From NCBI RefSeq assembly GCF_020694005.1, contig NZ_CP073013.1:2552578-2616577 (forward strand): 64,000 nt of DNA, read 5' to 3'. The notes beneath the pieces were generated by a model. That model did no database searches and was not told the origin of the DNA. It saw nothing but the letters and a program-made list of their open reading frames with translations. The position numbers and the translations under genes are program-made. The stretch is from Marinomonas profundi (GTDB lineage: Bacteria; Pseudomonadota; Gammaproteobacteria; Pseudomonadales; Marinomonadaceae). Positions 1 to 10,000 of the stretch are shown here, one piece after another (the first letter of the stretch is position 1; each line of letters starts with the position of its first letter).

Positions 1-74
1 TGCACTCTTGCACTCTTGCACTCTTGCACTCTTGCACTCTTGCACTCTTGCACTCTTGCACTCTTGCACTCTTG
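1..74. repeat. 8-bp tandem repeat array, unit TGCACTCT
   Basis: Nine perfect head-to-tail copies of an 8-base unit plus two bases, running from the window edge, so the true left end is unknown. The period is not a multiple of three, so reading frames through it do not look like a gene. It has no spacers and is not a CRISPR. A second 8-bp array with a different unit follows 26 bases later. Confidence 0.95.
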
Positions 75-100
75 TATTTTCTTCGGCTCTTAGGTTTTCC

Positions 101-210
101 TTTGCTGGTTTGCTGGTTTGCTGGTTTGCTGGTTTGCTGGTTTGCTGGTTTGCTGGTTTGCTGGTTTGCTGGTTTGCTGGTTTGCTGGTTTGCTGGTTTG
201 CTGGTTTGCT
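101..210. repeat. 8-bp tandem repeat array, unit TTTGCTGG
   Basis: Thirteen perfect copies of an 8-base unit plus six bases of a fourteenth. Reading through it gives an artificial protein made of LVCWFAG-like repeats in all frames. It lies 3' of putP, beyond that gene's terminator. A perfect array of this length is expected to change copy number by slippage. Confidence 0.95.
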
Positions 211-281
211 GCTTTCGTTCGCTATTTGAGTTGGGTGGCGGGAGTGGTGAAAAATCCATGGTGTCTTGTCAAAATGTATAA

Positions 282-315
282 AAAAGGCCCGAATCGGGGT
301 GGATTCGGGCCTTTT
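282..315 (-). terminator. Rho-independent terminator of putP
   Basis: A perfect 14-bp inverted repeat (AAAAGGCCCGAATC and its complement) around a 6-base loop. Read on the minus strand it is followed by a T-run, about 70 bases after the putP stop. The T/A symmetry means it could also act on the plus strand. Confidence 0.85.
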
Positions 316-386
316 AACCATGAACTCAGTGAGCTTATGGTTTAGTCACTTGGTGACTTGTTTCTTATCGCTTAGCTTTTTATGGC

Positions 387-1883
387 TTAGTCCATAGTCT
401 CTAACGCTTTTTCGTATTCATCAAAAGACTCTGTAACCGATTCTTCTGGTGCGCCAGTGGCTAGGCTGAATACAAAAATGGCGATGGTTGAGAAAACAAA
501 GCCAGGAACAATTTCATATAAATCGAAAATGCCGCCGGTTAACTGTTTCCATACCACTACGGTTACACCACCGACAATGATGCCCGCTAGAGCGCCGTTG
601 CGGTTCATGTTACGCCAGAATAAGCTTAGGAGAATGGCTGGGCCGAACGCCGCGCCAAAACCAGCCCAAGCGTAAGATACCAAGCCAAGCACGGAGCTTT
701 CAGGGTTCAGGGCAAGTATTAATGCAATGATCGAAATCGCCACAACGGCAAAGCGTCCAACATTGACGATTTGTTGTTGGCTGGCTTCTCTGTTAAACAA
801 TTGCTTGTAAAAATCTTCTGCAAGCGCGGAGGACGATACTAGTAATTGAGAATCCGCTGTACTCATGATGGCGGCAAGAATAGCGGCCAACAAAATACCG
901 GCGATAACAGGATGGAATACGGCATTAACCAAGATCATAAAGATTTTTTCTGGATCGGCTAGGTTGCCAGCCATATTCATGTCTACGTAGTTCATCCCAA
1001 CTAGGCCGACAAGCAAAGCGCCTGCCATAGAGATAAAGGTCCAAATAACGGCAATACGACGCGCTGTTTTAATGCCTTTATTGGAACGAGACGCTTTAAA
1101 ACGGGCCAAGATATGCGGTTGACCAAAGTAACCCAGTCCCCATGCTACCAAAGAAAGGATGGCGATGGCGCTCAGTGGTTCGCCGCTAACGCTGGTCCAG
1201 ATATTGAGTAACTCAGGGTTTTTTGCGGTTAGCGCACCAGAAAGGTCTGACCAGCCGCCTTCAATTGCAACAAGTGGCACGATCACCAAGGCGGCACTCA
1301 TCATTAGGCCTTGTATAAGGTCTGTCCAGGCCACAGCGAGGAAGCCGCCAAACAAGGTGTAAGATACAACGCACACAGTGCCAAGAATGACAGCGTAGGT
1401 GTAGTCTAAACCAAATACGGTTTCAAACAATTTGCCGCCAGCCACTAAACCTGAACTGGTGTAAAACAAGAAGAATAGCAGGATGAAAACGGCTGAAATA
1501 GTTTGAATAAGCTTGGATTTATCATTGAAGCGCTTGGATAGGAAATCTGGAAGCGTCAGTGCATTGTCGGTTTTAATGCTGTAAGTACGTAGACGTTTGG
1601 CGCAAATTAGCCAGTTTAGCCAGGTGCCGACAAATAGGCCGCCAGCAATCCAGATGGCTTCCATACCAGCGGCAAACGCATAGCCTGGTAAGCCGAGTAA
1701 TAACCAACCACTCATGTCTGAGGCGCCTGCCGATATGGCAGTAGGCCAAGGGCCTAAAGAGCGTCCACCCAGAAAATAGTCCTCGGAGCTGGAAGTGCGT
1801 CGATAGGCGTATAGCCCAATGCCTAACATAACCACTAGATAGGCTAAGAATGTAAAGCTGATCGCAAGGCTGTTTTCTATCAT
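387..1883 (-). CDS. putP: Sodium/proline symporter PutP
   Basis: Inner-membrane secondary transporter of the SSS family that imports L-proline with Na+. The 498-aa product has the family's many hydrophobic helices. It carries the SAGASDMSGW segment (residues 51-60), whose Asp56, Ser58 and Gly59 match the Na+/proline site residues of E. coli PutP, plus GGFLAVAWTDLIQG and MSTADSQLL further on. The frame stays open upstream to 1940, but I place the start at 1883: a GAGGGG ribosome site lies just upstream there and the product then begins like known PutP proteins. It is monocistronic with its own terminator. No putA is nearby. Proline may serve as nutrient or osmoprotectant; other SSS substrates are less likely given the overall match. 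Confidence 0.93.
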   Translation of the reverse strand: MIENSLAISFTFLAYLVVMLGIGLYAYRRTSSSEDYFLGGRSLGPWPTAISAGASDMSGWLLLGLPGYAFAAGMEAIWIAGGLFVGTWLNWLICAKRLRTYSIKTDNALTLPDFLSKRFNDKSKLIQTISAVFILLFFLFYTSSGLVAGGKLFETVFGLDYTYAVILGTVCVVSYTLFGGFLAVAWTDLIQGLMMSAALVIVPLVAIEGGWSDLSGALTAKNPELLNIWTSVSGEPLSAIAILSLVAWGLGYFGQPHILARFKASRSNKGIKTARRIAVIWTFISMAGALLVGLVGMNYVDMNMAGNLADPEKIFMILVNAVFHPVIAGILLAAILAAIMSTADSQLLVSSSALAEDFYKQLFNREASQQQIVNVGRFAVVAISIIALILALNPESSVLGLVSYAWAGFGAAFGPAILLSLFWRNMNRNGALAGIIVGGVTVVVWKQLTGGIFDLYEIVPGFVFSTIAIFVFSLATGAPEESVTESFDEYEKALETMD

Positions 1884-2314
1884 TGTTATTGTCCCCTCGT
1901 TAACATTTTTCGGATGACGTCTTTTTTCTATATTAAGCAATAAACCAAAAAAGTGTTATTTTGGCATTACGATCACTTGCTATCCTTTGCTGATGGAAAA
2001 CGCTGATCAAAGGCGACATCCGAGACTTGTTATCATTATTGAATTGTCACTGTTGAGTTACCAGTGTAGTAGTCATTGAGTTGTGATGTAAATGAAATCC
2101 AATTTTCGTAAAGAAGATGGACACTATTTGACATATTTTCAAGACCTACGCCGATTCTAGGTTGCTGAGAAAGGATATTCTTTCAAAATTCTCTGACAAA
2201 GTTACAAAAAAATCGTATTTTGCGATGAGAGGCGCGCTTTTCTCTCTCTTTTTCTGTTTCTATGCTTGGTCTGTTGCGTGACTGTGTTTGTTTTGCTGAT
2301 GGAAAGAAATGAAA
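1884..2314. other. Intergenic region upstream of putP
   Basis: About 430 bases without a credible gene between the putP start and the hexR terminator. It must hold the putP promoter. I see no repeats or strong palindromes, and no clear consensus promoter. Confidence 0.5.
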
Positions 2315-2335
2315 AAGGCGCATGTTATGCGCCTT
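2315..2335 (-). terminator. Rho-independent terminator of hexR
   Basis: Inverted repeat AAGGCGCA / TGCGCCTT with a 5-base loop. Followed on the minus strand by TTT and an A/T-rich stretch, about 50 bases after the hexR stop. Confidence 0.75.
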
Positions 2336-2384
2336 GTGTTTGCTTTTCTGTCTGGCTTTTTACCAGTGCTGAGAGCAGAAGTGG

Positions 2385-3251
2385 TTATTTATTTTCGATC
2401 TTAGGCAGGCGAGTATCTTGTATGCTTTGTTTGAGCTTTTTAAGATGCGCATTGAATTCAGGGCCGCGTTTTAACAGCACTCCGGTTGCCAGTGCGTCAA
2501 TCAAGGTTAGATACACAATCCGTGAACTCATTGGCGTATAGATATCGGTATCTTCGGTCTCTTCTATCGGCAATACAATCGAGCAATGTTCGGTAAGGGG
2601 CGAATCTGGATTGGTGATGCCAATTACCGAGGCGCCTGTTGCTCTTGCCACTCGTGCGGTTTCGATCAATGGCAAGGTTCGACCTGTATAGGAAATAATC
2701 ACGATAGCATCACCAGCGTGAGCACCCGCGGCAGCCATACGTTGTACTAGAATGTCGGTGTAGGCAACAACCGGCATGTTCAAACGGAAAAATTTATGGT
2801 GTGCGTCTTTGGCGACAGGGCCTGAGGCGCCAAGTCCATAAAACTCAATGCGACGTGCTTGAGCCAATACATCGACTGCTCGGCTGATGAGCGCTTCGGG
2901 TAAAATCTCTTGAGCACGAGTTAGGTTGTTTTTCGCGGCTTCAAATATTTTGGCAGTGACGGCGCCTGGGGCATCGTCTGGCTCGACATTAAGGTTCACA
3001 TAAGGTGTTCCTGTGGCGAGGCTTTGGGCCAGCGATACTTTAAAATCAGGAAAGCCACTGCCGATAAGGCTGCGACAAAAACGGTTTACCGTTGGTTCAC
3101 TGACTTCCGCTCTGGCGGCAAGTTTCGCAATACTGGAATGAATCGTGGTTTTAGGGTCGGCAAGAATAGCTTCCGCAACTTTACGTTCGGATTTGCTTAA
3201 TGTGCTCAGTCGTTCTTGTATCTTACGAATAATGTCTTCGTGTTTATTCAT
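2385..3251 (-). CDS. hexR: RpiR/HexR-family transcriptional regulator
   Basis: 288-aa cytoplasmic regulator with an N-terminal RpiR-type helix-turn-helix (about residues 1-77, with the EPTVNRFCRSLG-like recognition region) and a C-terminal SIS sugar-phosphate-binding domain (about 125-260). The SIS segment beginning FYGLGASGPVAKDAHHKF is very like HexR, the 2-keto-3-deoxy-6-phosphogluconate-responsive repressor of central sugar metabolism in pseudomonads and relatives. It is transcribed away from the kinase-like gene at 3340 and ends at its own terminator. No Entner-Doudoroff genes are in the window, so the target set is inferred from the family only. Confidence 0.85.
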   Translation of the reverse strand: MNKHEDIIRKIQERLSTLSKSERKVAEAILADPKTTIHSSIAKLAARAEVSEPTVNRFCRSLIGSGFPDFKVSLAQSLATGTPYVNLNVEPDDAPGAVTAKIFEAAKNNLTRAQEILPEALISRAVDVLAQARRIEFYGLGASGPVAKDAHHKFFRLNMPVVAYTDILVQRMAAAGAHAGDAIVIISYTGRTLPLIETARVARATGASVIGITNPDSPLTEHCSIVLPIEETEDTDIYTPMSSRIVYLTLIDALATGVLLKRGPEFNAHLKKLKQSIQDTRLPKIENK

Positions 3252-3339
3252 TGATCTGCTTCAAGTTGTCTATTGACTCGGATGGTTCGGTTGTTCATTC
3301 TGACAGCCACTGACAATTCTGGCAATAAAATGATGCAAA

Positions 3340-4242
3340 ATGACAACACTATCTGAGTATTTCGTTAAAATGGCAGGAATATTGCCTACCCTGGCGGAGA
3401 TTGAAACTACTTTATTAGAGGACGGCTTTTCAAACAAGGTGTATTTGATCCACTGGCATCAAATTCCTCGCCTTGTGCTTAGAATTCCGAGTTCGGATGC
3501 GTCCGCTTTTGGTATAGATAGGTCGAGTGAAAATGCGGTTTTGTTGGCGGCGGTTAGGGCGGGTATTTCACCGCCTGTGCTTTGGCATGATGATCAAGGT
3601 GCGTTTGCCTGTCAGTTTGTGTCTCAACCTTCTCTTGATTGGGCGGTTTTTCATCAAGATAAAGAGATTCCACGTCTCGCACAAGCGCTAGTGCAGGTGC
3701 ACAGTTTACCCATGGGACAGCATCACTATGATGTGTTCGATGTGATTGAACATTATTTGGCTGGCATTTTGTTTCATTGTGGTGATAACGCGTCGTTGCT
3801 GGTGGAATACGACTACCTTAGCGCTCTTTTTAGACAATTAACCCCGCCCGACGTGTTTTTAGCGCCCGTGCTTTGCCATAACGATTTAAATCCTAAAAAT
3901 ATCTTAATGGACAGTGAACAATTGTGGCTTATTGACTGGGAATACGCTGGCGTTGGTGATCCGCTATTTGACCTTGCGGTGGTGGTTAAGTCCCACAATT
4001 TAGACGCAAGGCAAACGACGTTGTTGTTGCACTCATATCGATCGGACCTTCCTGAGGTGGAATCGTTAAAGGCGATTCAAACGTATGTCAAAGCCTACGG
4101 GCTAAGAGAAATGGCTTGGCTGTTGTTAAAGCACTTAGTGACGCCTGAAGAGGCATTGTTGCGACAACATTATGATGAATTTAAAGCAACACCCGGGTTA
4201 AATCCTTTTCATGAGAAAGGCTTGGCGCGATTAATAAAGTGA
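3340..4242 (+). CDS. Phosphotransferase of the choline/thiamine/aminoglycoside kinase fold
   Basis: 300-aa APH-superfamily kinase. The catalytic (Brenner) motif is seen as CHNDLNPKNIL and the metal-binding segment as LIDWEYAGVGDPLFDLA, both in the second half; the latter resembles choline kinase and thiamine kinase (ThiK). The N-terminal half has the short glycine-poor ATP loop (GFSNKVYLI). The natural substrate cannot be decided; a sugar, choline-like alcohol or thiamine is more likely than an antibiotic. The start lacks a strong ribosome site, so an internal ATG at residue 11 is possible. The stop overlaps the first possible start of ung, so the two are probably co-transcribed. Confidence 0.75.
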   Translation: MTTLSEYFVKMAGILPTLAEIETTLLEDGFSNKVYLIHWHQIPRLVLRIPSSDASAFGIDRSSENAVLLAAVRAGISPPVLWHDDQGAFACQFVSQPSLDWAVFHQDKEIPRLAQALVQVHSLPMGQHHYDVFDVIEHYLAGILFHCGDNASLLVEYDYLSALFRQLTPPDVFLAPVLCHNDLNPKNILMDSEQLWLIDWEYAGVGDPLFDLAVVVKSHNLDARQTTLLLHSYRSDLPEVESLKAIQTYVKAYGLREMAWLLLKHLVTPEEALLRQHYDEFKATPGLNPFHEKGLARLIK

Positions 4243-4970
4243 GCGAAGTAATGACATTAACCGGAGATTGGCAAGACTATTTAGCCGATGAATTTGCCCA
4301 AGACTACATGCTGGCGTTACAGGCATTCTTGCAATCAGAGCAACAACATAAAACCTTATACCCTGCTGAACCTGAGTATTTTGCGGCGTTAAACGCGACG
4401 CCGTTTAGTCAGGTAAAAGTCGTGATTCTGGGGCAAGACCCTTATCACGGCGAAGGTCAAGCCCATGGTTTGTCGTTTTCGGTAAAGCCCAATATTAAAG
4501 TGCCGCCGTCTTTGGTGAATATTTATAAAGAGCTTGAAATGGATTTAGGCATTGTTCCGGCGCAACATGGTTTTCTGGGCCAATGGGCGGAGCAGGGTGT
4601 GTTGTTGTTAAACAGTGTGTTGACGGTAGAGGCGGGTAAAGCCGGTTCTCATCAAAACAAAGGCTGGGAGATCTTCACTGATAAAATCATCGCGCTGATT
4701 AATCAGCACCACCAAGGCGTTGTTTTTATGTTGTGGGGCGCTTATGCGCAGAAAAAAGGTCGCCATATTGATCGTCACCAACATTGCGTGTTGGAAAGCG
4801 TTCATCCATCGCCTTTGTCGGCTTATCGTGGCTTTTTGGGGTGCCAGCATTTTTCAAAAGCCAATGACTATTTAACCACGCTTGGCAAAACGCCCATACA
4901 ATGGGCATTGAAAGGCGTTGACGATAACATGGCTCACGCAGAACAAAAGGCGCAAATACCCTTGTTCTGA
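4239..4970 (+). CDS. ung: Uracil-DNA glycosylase, family 1
   Basis: Removes uracil from DNA, the first step of base excision repair. The catalytic water-activating motif GQDPYHG is at about residues 65-71 (Asp67), and the HPSPLS DNA-intercalation loop at about 189-194 contains the catalytic His189. Length (243 aa) is normal for the family. The listed start is a GTG that overlaps the upstream kinase stop; an ATG at 4251, four codons later, with GCGAAG upstream, is an equally good or better start. The gene end is included in a short tandem duplication (see 4962-5007). Confidence 0.95.
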   Translation: MSEVMTLTGDWQDYLADEFAQDYMLALQAFLQSEQQHKTLYPAEPEYFAALNATPFSQVKVVILGQDPYHGEGQAHGLSFSVKPNIKVPPSLVNIYKELEMDLGIVPAQHGFLGQWAEQGVLLLNSVLTVEAGKAGSHQNKGWEIFTDKIIALINQHHQGVVFMLWGAYAQKKGRHIDRHQHCVLESVHPSPLSAYRGFLGCQHFSKANDYLTTLGKTPIQWALKGVDDNMAHAEQKAQIPLF

Positions 4971-5007
4971 GTGAATGCGCTTGTTCCGAATGAGTGCTCT
5001 TGTTCTA
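4962..5007. repeat. 19-bp imperfect tandem duplication at the ung stop codon
   Basis: The unit TTGTTCTGAGTGAATGCGC begins with the last codons and stop of ung. It is followed by a diverged second copy (4981-4999) and a partial third (5000-5007). It resembles the stop-codon-linked repeats at 13321, 26980 and 55852. Confidence 0.7.
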
Positions 5008-5027
5008 GGCGAGCGGAGAGGCTTGCG

Positions 5028-5945
5028 TTATTTTTTTGTGTCTAATTGATAGGGCAATGGAAGTAGGCTAATGACTTGCTTGTCCAGCAGAAGTGATTGA
5101 GCATCGCTTGGCTCAATGTTTAAGATGATTTGTGCAAAATAAGTGTCTTCTACGGCACTCACATCAAGAACCTGTCCGATGTTTTTACCTTGCGCATCTA
5201 GAATGTCTTCTGCGTTGCTCGGTTGACCTTGCCATGTTGCTAGGGCCAGTTGTTTCTTTGATTTTCCTCGATACTGCATGCGCGCCACAATTTCTTGCCC
5301 TGTGTAACAACCTTTGGTGAAGCTGATGCCGCCTGTGCGTTGCATGTTCAGCCATTGAGGCAAGACTTGTTCGCTTTGGTCGAGTGAAATGAGGGGGCGC
5401 GCCGACAGTATGCTAAGCCCCGCGAGTGCCGTATTGTGCTCTGCAGTGGCGCTATTTTCCGCGCGATCAATAAGCCATTCGATGGTGAGTGGGTATTGGC
5501 ATAGGGTCATTTTAACGGTGTCTTTGTCTTGGCTCACTGCGAGATTTTCCGCGAGTGACTCTGGCGCGTGGTCGAGAGCGCTTTGCGTCAGTTTGGCATA
5601 AACTTGGTAGTGATCTTTGTCATTAAACAGTTCAGTTTTGAAAAAAACGGCGTATTTTTTCAAATGGGACAAGGTGCTATCGAGCAGGTCTTTGCTCATC
5701 AGCATGAGTATGTCTGCGTTATCTTGGAGTAGGTAAAAGTTACTGATAATACGTCCTTTTACGCTGCAAATTGCGCCATATAGACCATTTTCTGCGGTGA
5801 GTTTATGAATGTCGCAGGTGATTTGGCCTTGTAAGAACTTTTTGGCATCGACCCCTGTTACTCGCAATACTCCGATGTGGTGTTGCTTAGCGATGACGTG
5901 TTCATTTTGTAAGATGGCGTTAACGGTGTTGCTTAGCGAGGTCAT
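5028..5945 (-). CDS. ygfZ: tRNA-modifying/Fe-S cluster protein YgfZ (folate-binding)
   Basis: 305-aa GcvT-like protein. The diagnostic motif KGCYTGQE is at residues 211-218, with the essential cysteine at 213. YgfZ helps maintain certain Fe-S enzymes, including the MiaB tRNA methylthiotransferase, using tetrahydrofolate. The C-terminal beta-barrel part follows the motif. It is transcribed alone on the minus strand, about 100 bases upstream of the end of nothing else in that direction; in many gammaproteobacteria ygfZ sits near sdhE, which here is 13 kb away. Sure of family and function class. Confidence 0.93.
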   Translation of the reverse strand: MTSLSNTVNAILQNEHVIAKQHHIGVLRVTGVDAKKFLQGQITCDIHKLTAENGLYGAICSVKGRIISNFYLLQDNADILMLMSKDLLDSTLSHLKKYAVFFKTELFNDKDHYQVYAKLTQSALDHAPESLAENLAVSQDKDTVKMTLCQYPLTIEWLIDRAENSATAEHNTALAGLSILSARPLISLDQSEQVLPQWLNMQRTGGISFTKGCYTGQEIVARMQYRGKSKKQLALATWQGQPSNAEDILDAQGKNIGQVLDVSAVEDTYFAQIILNIEPSDAQSLLLDKQVISLLPLPYQLDTKK

Positions 5946-6044
5946 AGAGTGATTTCCATTAAAGGTCTTGTGTCATTGGTCGGCATGAATAACTGATCAG
6001 TAATGGCTATTTTAGGATTTTCAATAGTCTACTGGTCACCATGC

Positions 6045-7052
6045 TTATTGTTTGGTTTGTTCTGCGAATTGCGCTTTGATTTGCAGTAGCTTGGGCAATT
6101 CTTGCTGCAATAATGGTGGCAATGCTGGGTCAAAGTGCTTGCCGCTTTGCGCCATAATGTAATCAATAGCCTCTTCTGTTGACCAGGATTTTTTGTAGGG
6201 GCGCTCGCTGGTTAACGCGTCAAACACATCGGCTAGGGCCACAATACGGCCTTCAATCGGGATGTTTTCGCCTGCTAAACCATTTGGATAGCCTGTGCCG
6301 TCCCATTTTTCATGGTGGGTCATGGCAACCGAATGGGCCAGCTCAATCAGGTAGGAGCTAGGGTTGGATAAAATTTCACCGCCTATTTGGGTATGGGTTT
6401 TCATGATCTCGTATTCGTCTGCGGTGAGTTTGCCAGGTTTTAAGAGAATGTTGTCTGCAATACCGATTTTTCCGATGTCATGCATGGGAGCGGCCATCAT
6501 TAAATCGTCAGCGGACTCTTCACAAAAGCCGTAGGCCAAGGCGATGACTTTCGAGTAGCGGCTCATGCGCTGTACATGCATGCCGGTCTCGTTGTCTTTG
6601 TATTCGGCGGCGCGGCCAAGTCGCTGTATTAGGTCGATGTGGGTGATGAGCAGTTCGTCGGATCGGATCAAGGATAAATGGGTTTTGACCCTAGCCAATA
6701 CCACCGCAGGGACGATGGGTTTAATAATGTAATCAACGGCGCCTATTTCAAAGCCCTTGGCTTCATCAATGCTGTCTTTGAGGGCGGTGACAAAAATCAC
6801 GGGAATATGAGCGGTGGCGGGGTTTTGTTTGAGTCGCTCACAGACTTCTAATCCGGTCATTTGTGGCATCATGATGTCTAGCAATATCAGGTCAACGGAT
6901 TCTTTTTCGACCAAGGCCAATGCGTCTTGACCTGAGCGAGCGAAAGACAGGCGATAGTGAGCCGTTTGTAGAACTTGCCGCAAGACCCTTAAATTGGTGG
7001 GTTCATCATCAACCAATAGAATGCGAGGCGCGGGTTTGTTGCCGATTCTCAT
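6045..7052 (-). CDS. Response regulator with HD-GYP phosphodiesterase domain
   Basis: 335-aa protein with an N-terminal receiver domain (about 8-125; phospho-acceptor Asp59 in LILLDIMMP, Lys111) and a C-terminal HD-GYP domain (about 140-330). The HD pair is at 191-192 in HDIGKIG, followed by HHEKWDGTGYP at 246-256, so the catalytic metal ligands and GYP motif are intact. HD-GYP proteins of the RpfG type hydrolyse cyclic di-GMP. Its ATG overlaps the stop of the upstream hybrid kinase by four bases (ATGA), implying translational coupling and that the kinase is its partner. Expected effect when phosphorylated: lowering c-di-GMP, which would favour motility over biofilm. Confidence 0.92.
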   Translation of the reverse strand: MRIGNKPAPRILLVDDEPTNLRVLRQVLQTAHYRLSFARSGQDALALVEKESVDLILLDIMMPQMTGLEVCERLKQNPATAHIPVIFVTALKDSIDEAKGFEIGAVDYIIKPIVPAVVLARVKTHLSLIRSDELLITHIDLIQRLGRAAEYKDNETGMHVQRMSRYSKVIALAYGFCEESADDLMMAAPMHDIGKIGIADNILLKPGKLTADEYEIMKTHTQIGGEILSNPSSYLIELAHSVAMTHHEKWDGTGYPNGLAGENIPIEGRIVALADVFDALTSERPYKKSWSTEEAIDYIMAQSGKHFDPALPPLLQQELPKLLQIKAQFAEQTKQ

Positions 7053-10000
7053 TCACTGATCTCCTGTTGAGTCGTTTGTTTTGAGTTGTTTGTTTTGAGT
7101 TGATGAGTTAAGTCGTTGAGTTGCTCGATAGCAAGGTTAAAGTTGAAATCTGCAATGGCTTCGCCGATGTCGATTGCTTGTTTTTTCATCTCGCTTGGTA
7201 CATGCCTAATCAATTGTTGTATTGTTTCATCGTTAATTTCCCCTAAGCTGGCTGAGGTAATGAGTGCGTCGATTAGCGGTGGCAATTCCACCTTGTTGAG
7301 TGGTGTCGAGGGCGCCTCGGCTGTTTCGGCGTCGGTGGCATGGGTTTGCATTAAAGTCGCAAGCTCCTCTGAAAAACAATCTAATAAGGGTCGCAGTGCT
7401 TGAATATTGGCTTGGCATTGTTCTGCGTCTTCCGCGCTGGCGGCCATTTCTATGGCGGCCATTGTGTTCGATATGGAGAGTAAAGCCAGATTCCCTGAGG
7501 TGCCTTTGATCGCGTGGGCCAGTAGTCCGATCTGTTGGTATTCGTGAGTCAATACATGCTTTGTTAAGACATCGACTAGGTTGACATTTGTGGTCAAAAA
7601 TTTGGCCATTTCAGACAGATAAACCGCCAAGTCACGCCACAATAATAGGCCTTTTTCAAGGTGGATTTGTGTGTGCTTTTGTCGTGACTGAGGCGATTTT
7701 AAGCGTGACTGTTTTAAGTGCGACGGCGGTAAACTGTGTAAATCTGGCGTTTCGTCATGTGTTAAGTGATCTTGCGTTAAATGATTTTGAGCAACATTAT
7801 TCGATGTTTCAGTCAATACTCGAGCCATTTCGGCGGTTAAATTATGCAGATCGATCGGTTTGTTAGCAAAGCCGTCCATGCCCGCTTGTTGGGCGTCGCG
7901 CTTGTCTTCTATTAATACGTTAGCGGTGAGGGCGATGATAGGAGTGTGCGACAGTTGCTTTTCTTTTTCATACTGGCGAATGATTTGGGTCGCCATTAAA
8001 CCGTCCATTTTGGGCATTTGAATGTCCATTAGAATTAAATCAGGCTGTATAGACTTAAATTGCTCAACCGCTTCTAAGCCGTCTTTGGCGACAAAGATGG
8101 CATGGCCGTGACGTTTTAATAATAAAGTGAGCAAGGTAAGGTTTTGCTCAATGTCGTCTGCGATGAGTATTTTCTTGGGTTTAATGATCGTCAGTTGTGG
8201 CGTTGCAGTGTCAACGGGTAAATCGGATTCGATAAGGGGAAGATCAAAATAAAAATCACTGCCAATGCCGAGCTCACTACTGACCTGAATGTCTCCGCCC
8301 ATGAGTGTCACCAATTGCTTGGAAATACTGGTTCCCAATCCTGTGCCACCAAAGCGACGGCTCATGGACGCATCGGCTTGGGTAAAGGGGTCGAAGATAT
8401 GCGTTAGGCGCTCCTCGGCGATGCCGATCCCCGTGTCTTTTACCGCAAAGCGTAAGTGCTCGTTGTCTTGCTTGGTAATGGTGAGAGTCACGCTGCCTTG
8501 CTCGGTAAACTTGATGGCGTTGCCCAAAATATTCATTAACACTTGACGAATTCGGTCTTCCGCCCCCCAGTAAGAAGTGGCCACGTTTTGTGCGATGTGA
8601 AAATGCAGAGCCAAGCCTTTATTTCTGGCTTGCAGCCATAATGTTGAGATAACAGTATCGACCATGTTGCTGAGCATAAAGGGTTGTATGTCGAGTTCTA
8701 GTTTGTTTTTTTCTAATTTGGCGCTGTCTAGTATGTCGTTGAGAAGGTGCAGTAATGAACGTGCAGATTTACTGATGGTGGCTAAATGCTTTTTGTTTTC
8801 ATCTGTGGTGTCTGATTCTAATAAAATATCAGAAAAGCCAATAATGGCGTTCATTGGGGTGCGTATTTCGTGGCTCATATTGGCTAAAAATGACGCTTTG
8901 CTTTCGGCTGATGCCTCGGCTTTGGCTTTGGCTAGGCGCAGTTCATCTTCTATTTTTACGCGTTGCGAGATGTCTAGAATGACCCCGTCAATCCATTCCG
9001 GCTCGCCCTGTTCGTTATAAATGACAGAGCCATTTTCGAGCACCCAAACAGAGTGGCCATTTTTGTGTGTTAGGCGATATTCTATCTTGTAGGTGTTGTG
9101 CTCTTTGGTGGCTTCCTTGACGGTGTGGGCCGCCTTGTCTTTGTCTTCTGGGTGGATCATTTTGCCAAAAGAAATCCTATTGTTATAGAAGTCTTCAGTG
9201 GTCCAACCGGCGACATCGTAAATGGCATCGCTGACAAATAGCGTTGTCCATTCGTCGTCCATTAAACAGCGAAAGGAGGCGCCGGGAATGTTTTTGATCA
9301 GCGAGCTGAGTTGTTTTTCGCTGGCTTTGATGGCTTTTTCCATGGTTTTTCTGGCTGAAATATCACTAATAAAGCCAACAAATAATGTCTCACTGCCCGG
9401 AATGTCTACCAAACCGACGCCAAGGCGAATCGGGAACACCTTGCCGTTCTTGTTGACTGCTTCAATTTCGTACTCTGCGCCGGAAAAAGTCACTTCGTTG
9501 GTGTTACGAAAGTGCGTTAAGGCGGTGTTAAATGCCTCAGCATGATGAGTGGGAAATAACAGGTGAAAAGAGCGGCCAATAATGTCTTTTTCTGACCAGC
9601 CAAATAGGGTTTCTGCGGCTTTATTAAACGCCTTGATCATGCCATTGCTGTCAATGCTGATAATGGCGTCAATAGCGGTGTCTAAGGTGGTTTTTAGGCG
9701 TATTTCGCTGGCGGTTTTTTCTTGCAGTAGTTGCCTGTAACGCAGTTGAGAGGCGATGTTAGCGGCCAAAATAGACAGTAATAAAGTGATGGTCGCGACC
9801 ACAAACGAGAAGTAACCATTAGAGCGATCGCCAAGGTCGGCCATGTGGGTATGGCCATCGGAAATAAAGCGCGCTCCCGCCATGCCAGCATAGTGCATTC
9901 CTGAAATCGCCATACCCATGATCAACGCGCTGATGCTGTTGATCCATATTTGGCTGAGTCCTAAGGATAATCTTTTGACATAGTAATGGGTCGACAGAGC

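Noticed and set aside
1-210. CRISPR array
   Set aside because: Units are directly adjacent with no spacers, and there are no cas genes.
8-345. Open frames with LVCWFAG-type repeats
   Set aside because: They are translations of 8-bp tandem repeats in three frames; no ribosome site or conserved protein.
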